NCBI GenBank assembly: GCA_964569765.1
Contig: CAZMVY010000006.1
Span: 1-45,964 of the forward strand
Origin: CAZMVY01 sp964569765
Lineage (GTDB): Bacteria > Planctomycetota > Phycisphaerae > UBA1845 > PWPN01
Direction: 5' to 3'
DNA length: 45,964 bases
Shown here: one piece after another, positions 26,058-34,937 of the stretch
How the letters are laid out: every line of letters starts with the position of its first letter
Numbering within the stretch: the first letter of the stretch is position 1
Position numbers and translations under genes: made by a program
Notes under the pieces: generated by a model
Told to the model about the DNA's origin: nothing
Databases searched by the model: none
Seen by the model: only the letters and a program-made list of their open reading frames with translations

Positions 26058-26599
26058 AAGACCGTGACGATCAGATTCGGCTCGGCGTGCTTGCCGGTCC
26101 AGATGCCGACCGTGGACGTGCTGAACTTGATCTCGACGTCGGGGTTCCTCTCGCACCACTCGTTGATCTGCTGGTCCATGTGCCGGACGGCCTCGTCCGA
26201 AAGCTTGGCGTGAAACGTGCGGCAGCGCGTGGCTCCCGTGCCGGTCTTATTGAGCGGCCGGGTGTACCGGGTGGGTTCCTCCGTCACGGCCGGCGGGGGT
26301 GTTCCGACAGCGGTTCCGTGTGCGGTTTTCTGCCCGGGCACGTCGGCGGGCTCGAGTTCGTCTACCAGCGAGAGCGGGGGCAGATCGTCCGCGGCGCTCG
26401 TGGGGGCCGCCGCGGCGGCCGGCGGCGGTTCCTCCGGCGGCTTGCTCACGGGCGATTTCTTCTCCTTCAGGCAATGCACGCACAGAAGTTTTCCGGAGTG
26501 GAACCCCGCGAGCTTCTTGTCGAGATGCTCCTTGTAGATGCTCGCACCGCACTCGTGACAGCTCAGTACGTTTTCCTCTGGGGCCGAGGGGCCGCCCAT
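26051..26599 (-). CDS. Zinc-ribbon protein of unknown function
   Basis: 182 residues. The N-terminus has a four-cysteine ribbon (Cys14/Cys17 in LSCHECGAS and Cys40/Cys43 in LLCVHCLKE). A proline- and alanine-rich linker (about 48-110) leads to a compact C-terminal domain (RCRTFHAKLSDEAVRHMDQQINEWCERNPDVEIKF...NLIVTVFY) that I do not recognise. The ATG at 26599 is chosen because GGAGGG lies six bases upstream; an in-frame GTG at 26617 is the alternative. A good promoter lies at 26668-26697. Its stop codon overlaps the end of the convergent ceramidase-like gene by a few bases. Confidence 0.75.
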   Translation of the reverse strand: MGGPSAPEENVLSCHECGASIYKEHLDKKLAGFHSGKLLCVHCLKEKKSPVSKPPEEPPPAAAAAPTSAADDLPPLSLVDELEPADVPGQKTAHGTAVGTPPPAVTEEPTRYTRPLNKTGTGATRCRTFHAKLSDEAVRHMDQQINEWCERNPDVEIKFSTSTVGIWTGKHAEPNLIVTVFY

Positions 26600-26667
26600 A
26601 ACACGCCCTCCAATCACAAGACAAACCCAAAGGCGATGTGCCGTTTGGCCCTACGCGATCCGAACTG

Positions 26668-26697
26668 ATTATAATTGGCTCCGACGGCGACGGTCAA
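26668..26697 (-). promoter_or_regulatory. Strong candidate promoter of the zinc-ribbon gene
   Basis: On the minus strand TTGACC (26692-26697), 18 bases, TATAAT (26668-26673), 11 of 12 consensus bases. Predicted leader is about 60 bases. The ATTATAAT core also reads as TATAAT on the plus strand (26670-26675), so it might feed hslV too, although no -35 is visible in that direction. Confidence 0.65.
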
Positions 26698-26791
26698 CGC
26701 GTCGGACGGGCACGGGTCGTGCCGCCGCAACCGGGACCGGGGGCGTGCGGCGGGCTTCTCGCGGGTTCCGTTGAGCGGGAGGACGGCATCA

Positions 26792-27331
26792 ATGAACCGG
26801 GCGGACGTTCATGCCACCACGATACTTTCGGTTCGGCGGGCCGGGCACGTGGCCCTCGGGGGCGACGGCCAGGTCACAATCGGCAACACGGCTCTCAAGC
26901 ACGATGCGGTGAAGATCCGCAAGCTCGCCGGCGGCCGGGTTCTGTGCGGGTTCGCCGGCGCCGCCGCAGACGCCTTCGCCCTCCTCGAGCGCTTCGAGGC
27001 CAAGCTCGATCAGTACAAGAGCAACACGAAGCGGGCCGCCATCGAACTCGCGAAGGACTGGCGCACCGATCGCGTGCTGCGGCGCCTGGAATCGATGCTG
27101 GCCGTCGTGGATGCGGAAACGTCGCTGATCATCGGGGGTGCCGGCGACATCATCGAGCCGAGCGACGGCGTGATCGGAATCGGGTCGGGCGGCATGTTCG
27201 CCGCTGCGGCCGCCAAGGCGCTGCTGGCGCACACAAACCTCGGTGCGGGCGAAATCGTCGAGAAGGCCCTGCGGATCGCCGCCGAGATCTGCATTTACAC
27301 AAACGACCGGATTACGGTGGAGACGCTCTGA
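26792..27331 (+). CDS. hslV: ATP-dependent protease peptidase subunit HslV (ClpQ)
   Basis: 179 residues, normal length. HslV forms the proteolytic double hexamer capped by the AAA+ unfoldase HslU. The propeptide MNRADVHA precedes the catalytic Thr9 (TTILSVRR); GGDGQVTIGNTALKHDAVKIRKL, GFAGAAADAFALLERFEAKL, IGGAGDIIEPSDGVIGIGSGGMFA and ICIYTNDRITVETL are family blocks. GGGAGGA (26777-26783) lies eight bases before the ATG. hslU normally follows directly, but the next gene is a PilZ protein on the opposite strand, so the partner must be elsewhere or absent. Confidence 0.95.
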   Translation: MNRADVHATTILSVRRAGHVALGGDGQVTIGNTALKHDAVKIRKLAGGRVLCGFAGAAADAFALLERFEAKLDQYKSNTKRAAIELAKDWRTDRVLRRLESMLAVVDAETSLIIGGAGDIIEPSDGVIGIGSGGMFAAAAAKALLAHTNLGAGEIVEKALRIAAEICIYTNDRITVETL

Positions 27332-27412
27332 AGACGCCAGGTGCCGACTCCGCGCCGGGTGCCGCGCGGCGCGATTCCGCGTGCACGGTTCCCGCGTGGC
27401 CGCGAGCAGGGG

Positions 27413-27781
27413 TTAATCCCAGACGAATACGCCGCCGCAGCGGTATCGGCCCTTGCAGCGCCGGGCGTGAATGATCCGTACCCGGGCCAGGTACTCCTGC
27501 GACTCGCCGGGCAGGTAGACCTCGATGGTCTCGCCGACCAGAAGCGGCTCCCGGCAGACGAAGCCGACCCCCGCTTCGCTGATGTCCACGCACCGGGCGG
27601 GGAGGATCTCCGCATCCCCCGCCGCATGCGTCCGGATGAACTCGATCGCGCAGCGGGCGGAGCGCCGGGCTACCCGGCGGGCCTCCGGGGTCACGGTGCC
27701 CTGCACCAGGTCGCCGAAGATCGACAGGAAGATCGGCAGGTTCTCACGATTCAGCCGGACAACGGTTCCTGCTTGCGCCAT
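27413..27781 (-). CDS. PilZ-domain protein (cyclic di-GMP receptor candidate)
   Basis: 122 residues, almost only a PilZ domain. The two c-di-GMP contact motifs are present: R-x-x-x-R (Arg39 to Arg43 within VARRSARCAIEF) and D-x-S-x-x-G (Asp66-Ser68-Gly71 in VDISEAGVGF), followed by the beta-barrel strands ETIEVYLPG and ARVRIIHARR. Binding is therefore plausible. GAGGAG lies seven bases before the ATG at 27781. It converges with hslV. The target is unknown; a pilus-type operon is at the right end of the window but is not adjacent. Confidence 0.85.
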   Translation of the reverse strand: MAQAGTVVRLNRENLPIFLSIFGDLVQGTVTPEARRVARRSARCAIEFIRTHAAGDAEILPARCVDISEAGVGFVCREPLLVGETIEVYLPGESQEYLARVRIIHARRCKGRYRCGGVFVWD

Positions 27782-28018
27782 CTCGCGGCTCCTCAGCGGG
27801 AGGTCTTCAATCCCATATGAGACCTTCGTACCGGCGGGCTGGTGACTTTAGCAGGAAACGGCACAGGGGCAATGAAGGGCCGACCCCGGTTGCCCCGCGG
27901 AGCCTCGCGTCCGACACGGGCCGTTATGCGGACGTGCAGCGGGGCGCGCGGGCGCGGTTGGCGAAGCCGGGCGGATGGCTCTCGCGGTGCGGTGCGCGGC
28001 GGCACGCGCGGCCCCGGT

Positions 28019-30096
28019 TCATTCGGCGGCCAAGTACATGTCGTCGAACCACGCCGTGCCCGTTTTGTCCGGCGTGACGACGCACTCGATCACGGCCGAT
28101 TTGGCGTCCGGCGGCGGGTGGACCGGCCCGGCCGCCACGAACGTCCAGTGCGATGTGCCGGTGACGCCCGGCGATTCCTCCGCGCCGAGCGTCTCCCCGT
28201 CTTTGCCGAGAAAGCGCAGTCGGAGTGTTGCCGATGCGCGGCCGAGCCCCTCGGTCCGCGCATAGCCCCCGAAGACGTATGCCCTTGCTCCGCTCACGTC
28301 CGCCGGCGCGCTCGATATACGGCGAGCCATACCGCCCGCCCGGATTCGCAGCGACCGCACGCCCGCGAAGGACTGTCGAACCCGGAGGCCGCCGATGTCC
28401 ATCAGGCCTTCGAGCCTGATCTTGCCCTCGTTGTCGGCCCGGTACGTCCACCAGAAGTCCTTCTCCCAGCCACGATCGACGGACAACTCCGCGGGCTTCC
28501 ACGTGTCGCCCTCCTGCTGTGCCGCCGTCCACCCCCCGATGTCGTACTCCAAACTCGGATTGGCAAGCAGGTTGACGAGGACGGGTTCTCCGACAGCTTT
28601 GGCTGCGGGAGCGCGCTCCTTGCCGTTGGGCACGAATGCACCGGGTGCGAGCGCGATGCAGTCGAGCAGCTTCGCGTATGGGCGGGCCTCGGCGAGGCCG
28701 ACCTGCTGGCCCTTGGGCCTTTGCGATATGACGCTGTAGACGAGGCTGTGACGCCCGGCGACGAGGTTTACGTTCGCGTAATGATACCACGCGAAGATCA
28801 TCCGCTCATCATCGATCGCGTTGTACTGTGCGACGAGTCGGATGTCGCGGGGGACGAGCGTGTTGGGCGCGTCGTGCCACGAACCGTCGTCGATCCGCCA
28901 TCGCGACGGCGAGGCGGTTGCCAGGTAGCCTTCGCGGACCCAGAGCTGGTACTCACCGGCCGCCGGCACATCGAATGCGAGCTTTGCGAAGTATCCGTTG
29001 GGCTGCGGCGGGGGTACGGCGGTGCCGAGACCGAGCATCGCATCGCCGGACAAGCCCGTCAGCCCGCCGAAGACATTCAGGTTGAAGTTCGATTCCGCGG
29101 CGGATTCAGCCTCGATCCACACGCACGCGGGAGGGGTCTCCGCCCCCGATCTTTTCGAACGAGCGGTCGTTGCCCCCGGGTCGTCGAAGTGGGGGTCGAA
29201 GACGCCTCCTGCCGTTGCGGTGGTGTCGCTTCGCACGATCACGGTATCGCGGGCATGGATCGTGTCGAACAGGATGCCTTCGGGTGCCCACCTGTGCCTG
29301 TCGCTACGTTTGACGAGCGTCAGATCCGCGGGGCGCAACACGACGCTTCGCACGCCGTTCGGCGCGGGCTTGATCGTTTCCCCGTCCGCGTATGCGGCTG
29401 ACGTCGCTGCCTGGACGAGCGTCACCGTCCTTGAGAAACCGTCCTTCGGCGGCGGCAGGACATTGCCCGTCGCGTCGAGCGTATACGGCGGCAGATTCCT
29501 GCCGAGCTTCACGACCGAGCCGTATCCCGGCGCGAGCGACACGACGGTGACGGATTCGTCCCCTTCGCGGTACGAGAAAGCTTCCAGCGCCGGGTCGGCG
29601 GTGTCGAGGATGGTGGTTCCGAGCACGTCGCGCAGGAAGCCCCTGTAGTCAAAGGCGTATCGCCCCGGCGGCAGATGGACGCGATCGGGTCGCCAGCCGC
29701 CGCCGGTATCCACGTTCTTGCTGCTGATCTGCAACTTGCCGTCGCTGAGGTTCCAGATCTGGCCGGCCTTGTTCTGCGCAATGACCCGGGCCGACGGGGG
29801 GACAGCAAGGACCTGAAACTCCACCCCGTCATCGTCCTTCGCGAACTCGGCGGTGTAGTAGCGATCCACGGAGGGGATCGTCCCGCGGTCCTTTCGGTAG
29901 CCGATCCACGTGATTCGCTGCCCGGAGGTGATGGCCCTCTCCGCCTCCTCTGCGTAACGCAGCGATGCCGGCGAGTTCTCGAGGTTGATCAGGTACATGT
30001 CCGTCCTGGGTCGCAGCGAGAACGTCGGCAGGACCCACGTGCCGTCAGGCAGCTTGCCTGCCGGGTCGACGAACCAGAGCGTGTCGGTGTTGAAAT
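28019..30096 (-). CDS. C-terminal part of a secreted multi-domain glycosidase (5' end in scaffold gap)
   Basis: This open frame reaches the Ns directly (FNTDTLWFVDPAG... upstream of an internal Met at 29998), so it continues the frame at 30107-30461 and the gene at 30477-32345. It contains the end of the catalytic region and a beta-rich segment (about 29150-30000), then a carbohydrate-binding-type domain beginning CVWIEAESAAESNFNLN and running through GYFAKLAFDVPAAGEYQLWVREG (about 28650-29130; CBM6/CBM35-like by pattern), and a last domain starting LLANPSLEYDIGGWT and ending GTAWFDDMYLAAE (CBM4/9-like). Together they suggest a large enzyme that binds and cuts polysaccharide outside the cell. 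The ten-N gap does not preserve frame, as expected for a placeholder. Confidence 0.75.
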
Positions 30097-30106
30097 NNNN
30101 NNNNNN
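30097..30106. other. Assembly gap (10 Ns)
   Basis: Ten Ns, a placeholder of unknown true length, join two contigs inside the glycosidase gene. Reading frames on the two sides differ when ten bases are counted, although protein content is collinear, so the true gap length is not 10 modulo 3. Confidence 0.97.
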
Positions 30107-30461
30107 CGCGGTACGGATCGGAAAAGGTCAGCCCGCCGTTCGGATTGAAGATGCCGGGGAAGCGGTAGTACGCCCGTGGCTTGTAGTCCGCCAGTCTCGG
30201 GGCGTTGGCCAGGATTCTCCCGTACGTGCCGAGCCATTCGAGCTGTCGCGGGTCACGGCTGGCGGCGTCGGACCAGAACGCGTCTTCGCCGCGTCCGGGC
30301 ATGAGGTAGTATTGGAATATGCCCTTCGCGCCGCCGGAGATCAGCGACGTGTAGTTTGCATACATCGTCCCGAGCCGGCTCGTGTATCCCATCAGCTTGT
30401 TCCGGGAGGGACAGGCGTCCTGATGGTTGCCCTCGCCGGTCTCGGTGACGAGGCGGCACAT
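30107..30461 (-). CDS. Middle fragment of the glycosidase, after the amber codon and before the gap
   Basis: In the same frame as the upstream gene, directly after the TAG at 30477-30479; the first Met in this piece is at 30461. It reads MCRLVTETGEGNH, then NKLMGYTSRLGTMYANYTSLISGGAKGIFQYYLMPGRGEDAFW, which looks like the second half of a clan GH-A barrel, where the Glu of VTETGEGN could be the catalytic nucleophile. Because an essential part lies behind the stop, the protein made from 32345 alone should be inactive unless the stop is an assembly error or is read through. Confidence 0.6.
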
Positions 30462-30476
30462 CGTCCGTGTCGCCTG

Positions 30477-32345
30477 CTAACACTCGCCGAGCGCCGGGAT
30501 GCCCATAAACGTGAGCATCGGCTCGCCGACGCCGTACGACTCCATACCAAGCCCGTCAAAGCCCCCTTTGGAGTGCGGTCTCTCCGAGACTGTATGCAGC
30601 CTCGGGAGAGGCTGCACTCCAGAGGCGTCGTTGATGTGCCACCAGTCCAGGCCGGAAAAGCATTTGAAGATCACCGGTACGTCGTTCATCTCCTTGAACA
30701 CATCCGCGATGTGATTGTGAAAGTCCCGGACCTGTTGCCCGATTGCTTCCACCAGGTCGTAGCGGAACTGACTGACAGCGAACCGGCAACGCACGAGCTT
30801 CTTGCTGTGCGGGTCGATCAGGTAGGCCCACGCCACCTTCGTCTTCGCGTCGTCGATCGCGCGGAGGGGCAGGAGCCTCGCCGCCTGCTCGAAGCTGTCG
30901 ATTGCGTTGGCATCATCAAGCGCCCACGCCTTACGGAGTGTGTCGAGCGTCGTGTACCTGTCCCGCAACTGTTGCGCGAACTGGTCGCGGTAGTCCGGGT
31001 CCGACGGCACGAACCCGTGCTGGAGGTTGTTCTCGTTCCAGAACAGATCGACGGCGAACCGGAACCCCGGGCCCATCCGCACCTTGGTGTAGAGTTCGCG
31101 CATCTTCGCGGCGTAGGCGTCGAACTGGCCGCCCCAGTAATACATATTCTGGTTCCAGCCGTCACGGCGTTCGGCGACGCAGAGGCTGACACGGAGCTTG
31201 CCGGTCGGCAAACCCCGCAGCGGTACGCGGACGGCCTTGTGGTCGTCGGGGCGCCGCCGGCCCTGTTCGCCGGGTCTCTCGTCGTGCTCGATACTCGCCT
31301 CGCCCCAGGCGGCCACGCCGCCGGTCTGCGTATCGGCGGCAAGGTAAAAGGCATCGCGCACCCCGCGCCGATACACGAGCAGATCGCTGCCCTCGATCGA
31401 CTTGTCGTCGCGCCTGCCGACGAGCACCGCCTTGCCGTTGTCGCCAACGAGCACCTCGGCATCCGGGCCGCCCATCAGGTCGTAGGCGTAGCCCTTGGCT
31501 TCCAGGCCGGAGGTCTGCACGCCGTAACGCATGCCGATCTCGTCCATGTAGTCGATGACCCGCTGGAAGTACCGGAGTTGCTCATCGCTCTTGGTCTCCC
31601 ACGTGTGCGGGGTCATCATGCCGTTTCCGACGTTGAAGTAGATGTCGCGCACGCCGTATCGCCGCAGGAGGTCGAGTTGCGCCTTGATCGTCTCCCAGTC
31701 GTTGTCGGGTATGAACATTCCGCCGACGGGGAACCACGGCTCGCCGTCCCAGAAGAGCGTGTGGGCCTCGTTGACATGCCAGCGGTGCGGCACGCCGTAT
31801 TTGTCCGTGAATGTGCCCGTGCTGATGAGAATCGGCGGCCGACCTGGAGCCGGGGCGTCGATTGTGATGGTCGTCCTGGCCGTCAGCGGCTGGCCGTACA
31901 TTCCCGCGACGATCTCGTATTCGCCCGCGGGCAGATTGTCCGGCAGCGGCATGGAGAACGGCCCGAGCCGGATCGGCCCGCCGGCGCGAAGGATGCGAGG
32001 GCGCGGCCCGCGCGTCCGCGCCGCGCCGGCGGCGAGGTGGTCATCCGCGCGGCCGGCGCGGGGCCTGCCGGTTTCAAAGAGAGGAAACGCGTCTACGCGA
32101 TATACGCGGCCATCCCGTCGAAGGTGCGCAAAGAGCGTGGCGGGCCGTTCAAGGTCGCGCGACAACCTGAGGGTGAACGCAAGGTCGAGGGTGGCGCCGG
32201 CCCGCGCGGTCATCGGTGCCGCCGGTTCGATTGCGAGCAGCGCCGGCGGCGTCTGCGGGTACGCGGGCGGTTCGTAGGCGAGAGCGACAGGGGCCCAGAG
32301 AAACGGTGAGCAAGCGAGTATGATCGAATTCATGATTCCGTCCAT
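30477..32345 (-). CDS. N-terminal part of a secreted GH42-like glycosidase, ended by an in-frame amber codon
   Basis: 622 residues. A signal peptide (cleavage after ALA, about residue 23) is followed by a beta-rich domain (about 35-170) and the first half of a TIM-barrel glycosidase: HRWHVNEAHTLFWDGEPWFPVGGMF, RRYGVRDIYFNVGNG, and FAVDLFWNENNLQHGF where Glu438 in W-N-E-N is a likely acid/base. RDRYTTLDTLRKAWALDD is typical of GH42-like beta-galactosidase relatives. The TAG at 30477 interrupts a frame whose homologous content continues to 28019. A palindromic element (30569-30621) encodes an in-frame insertion near the C-terminus of this piece. Start is ATG 32345 or, giving a cleaner signal peptide, ATG 32333. 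The intact gene would exceed 1400 codons. The exact GH family is uncertain. Confidence 0.75.
   Translation of the reverse strand: MDGIMNSIILACSPFLWAPVALAYEPPAYPQTPPALLAIEPAAPMTARAGATLDLAFTLRLSRDLERPATLFAHLRRDGRVYRVDAFPLFETGRPRAGRADDHLAAGAARTRGPRPRILRAGGPIRLGPFSMPLPDNLPAGEYEIVAGMYGQPLTARTTITIDAPAPGRPPILISTGTFTDKYGVPHRWHVNEAHTLFWDGEPWFPVGGMFIPDNDWETIKAQLDLLRRYGVRDIYFNVGNGMMTPHTWETKSDEQLRYFQRVIDYMDEIGMRYGVQTSGLEAKGYAYDLMGGPDAEVLVGDNGKAVLVGRRDDKSIEGSDLLVYRRGVRDAFYLAADTQTGGVAAWGEASIEHDERPGEQGRRRPDDHKAVRVPLRGLPTGKLRVSLCVAERRDGWNQNMYYWGGQFDAYAAKMRELYTKVRMGPGFRFAVDLFWNENNLQHGFVPSDPDYRDQFAQQLRDRYTTLDTLRKAWALDDANAIDSFEQAARLLPLRAIDDAKTKVAWAYLIDPHSKKLVRCRFAVSQFRYDLVEAIGQQVRDFHNHIADVFKEMNDVPVIFKCFSGLDWWHINDASGVQPLPRLHTVSERPHSKGGFDGLGMESYGVGEPMLTFMGIPALGEC
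30569..30621. repeat. Three-way-junction palindromic element inside the glycosidase frame
   Basis: The outer stem TGGAGT/ACTCCA (30569-30574 with 30616-30621) encloses hairpin GTCTC-TCC-GAGAC (30578-30590) and hairpin GCAGCCTC-GGGA-GAGGCTGC (30596-30615). On the gene strand it encodes SGVQPLPRLHTVSERPHSK without a stop. Such dense nested symmetry is not expected from coding sequence and suggests an inserted palindromic element. Confidence 0.65.
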
Positions 32346-32387
32346 AAGGAGAGATAAACCCCGGCCGCGCGCTCCATCTTCGCGATC

Positions 32388-32435
32388 TGACCGCGGCGGT
32401 CAACCGGGCGCATCGGGATATGCCGGTTTGACCGC
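32388..32435. promoter_or_regulatory. Operator-like TGACCGC half-sites upstream of the glycosidase
   Basis: The spacer 32346-32808 has no credible gene. TGACCGC-G-GCGGTCA (32388-32402) is a perfect 15-base palindrome centred about 50 bases upstream of the glycosidase ATG at 32345, and a third TGACCGC lies at 32429-32435, 41 bases from the first, about four helical turns. A transcription factor binding site is the simplest reading. The rest of the spacer shows one more symmetric stem, CACAGCG-C-CGCTGTG (32739-32753), 56 bases past the stop of the macB permease gene, possibly its terminator, and the inverted pair GCCTCGCCC/GGGCGAGGC (32701-32709, 32763-32771). Confidence 0.45.
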
Positions 32436-32808
32436 GCGGGGGTTGATCCGGTTGTCACCATTCAGCCCCCTGCGCCGATCCGGACCGGGGCGGGCGGGGG
32501 ACAACGTAGGCGATCGGGGGCTCGGAGAGGCAGGTTGGGCTGTGCCGCTTCTGGAGCAGGTAGCAGGAAGGGCATGCTCTTGCGGGCCGTTTCGTGCTCG
32601 TCGGTGCGCGAGGCCCGCCCTGCATTGTCATCGCCTGGATTCTTCCCGGCCGGCGCGGAATTCCCGGCGGGGCCGGGTAGGCCATTCTGAGCAGCTTTTC
32701 GCCTCGCCCCGCGTAAACGCCGTGACGTACGCTACGCGCACAGCGCCGCTGTGTTGGGCTGCGGGCGAGGCCCGTGCTGGAACTGAGATTGGTCCTGCTT
32801 GAGACACG

Positions 32809-34187
32809 TCATTCGTATCGCAGTGCGTCGATGGGGTCGAGGCGCGAGGCCTTCCAGGCCGGGTAGTAGCCGAAGATCAGACCGACGCTGACGGAGACGG
32901 CGACCGCCGCGAGGATCGCGCCGGGGGAAAGCTCGGTCGGCCATCGCATCACCGCGCGGACGAGCAGCGAGCCGCCGCGGCCCAACAGGACGCCGATCGC
33001 GCCGCCGAGCAGGCAGAGAACCACGGCCTCTACGAGGAACTGGCGGAGGATGTCGCGGCCCCGGGCGCCCACGGCCATCCGCAGCCCGATCTCACGGGTC
33101 CGCTCCGTCACCGAGACGAGCATGATGTTCATGATTCCGACGCCGCCGACGACGAGCGAGACGAGCGCAACGCACAGGAGCAGGTTCGTCATCAGGTTCG
33201 TCGTGGAACTCATCGCGCGGGTCATCTCCGTCATGTCGCGGATGTTGAAGTCGTCGGGCTCGCCGGGGCGGATGCGGTGGCGCTCGTGAAGCAACTGCGT
33301 GACCTGGCGGATTGCGATGGAGACTTCGGCGGGCGTCCGGGCTGCGACGAGGATCTGATCGACATTGACGAACCGCACGGGCAGCGGCGTGTCGGCGGCC
33401 TGAACGGCCGAGGGGACCGGATAGAGGGGCGAGGAGCCCGGGTAGATCCGGCTGAGCGTATTGACCTGGTCCTGCGCGGCGGCGGCGCTCTGGTTGACAT
33501 TCTGGAGCGTCGAGCCGGCTACGCGCCGCTTGATCGTGGTCCACGGGGCGATGATCACGTCGTCCTGATCCATGCCCATCATGTTCGCCCCCTTGGGGCT
33601 CAGCACGCCGATCACGCGGAACGAGACGTTCTTGACGCGGACCTCCTGTCCGACGGGCGAGGCGCCCTGGAAGAGTTCCCGCACGAGCGTCTGGCCGAGC
33701 AGGCAGACCTTGTTCGCACTGCGGACGTCCTGATCGGTGAAGGGTTCGCCCTCCGCGAGGTTCTGCCAGTCGCGCACGTCGAGGAAGGACGGTGTCGTGC
33801 CGAAGACGAACAGCGGTACCCAGTTGCGGTTGCCGTAGACCACTTGCGTGCGGGCGCGGACGATCGGGGCGACGGCGCGGACGGCGGGGCAATCGCGGAG
33901 GATCGCCTCGGCGTCGTCCGGGGTGAGCGTCATCGCACTGCCGCCGCCGAAGGTCACGCCCCCGCTGGCGGCCGCGCCGGGCATGACGATCACGTTGTCC
34001 GCACCCATGCTGGCGATGGACTTCTGGATCGCCTTCGAGGAGCCGGTGCCGATCTCCATCATCGCAATCACGGCGGCGATGCCGATGACGATACCGAGCG
34101 TCGTCAGGGCGGAGCGCATCGCGTTGCGCCGCAGGGCATGCAGGGCCGTGCGGAACGTCCGGGAGTGAAAGTGTGCCCGGAGCACGC

Positions 34188-34191
<4 letters not shown>
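32809..34191 (-). CDS. MacB-type ABC transporter permease
   Basis: 460 residues with the MacB permease layout: a first membrane helix (about 26-46, SALTTLGIVIGIAAVIAMMEIG), a periplasmic domain of about 250 residues, then three C-terminal helices (LLLCVALVSLVVGGVGIMNIMLVSV, VEAVVLCLLGGAIGVLLGRGG, ILAAVAVSVSVGLIFGYYPAW) and the closing PIDALRYE motif. It should couple the ATPase encoded upstream to the MacA-like adaptor for export of a lipopeptide, macrolide-like compound or lipoprotein. In many Proteobacteria MacB is a single fused protein; here ATPase and permease are separate and their genes overlap by four bases (34188-34191). It is the last gene of the operon. Confidence 0.9.
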
Positions 34192-34928
<737 letters not shown>

Positions 34929-34937
34929 GTCCCGATG

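Noticed and set aside
27842..29401. Plus-strand frame of 519 codons opposite the glycosidase
   Set aside because: Antisense to two recognisable carbohydrate-binding-type domains; arginine-rich shadow.
30477..30479. Recoded amber codon (pyrrolysine or alternative code)
   Set aside because: Several intact genes in the window end in TAG, and no pyrrolysine genes are visible; mutation or sequencing error is simpler.
32455..32685. Small minus-strand frame of 76 codons with a C-x-x-C motif in the spacer
   Set aside because: Proline-rich composition, no ribosome site and no family resemblance; not supported as a gene.
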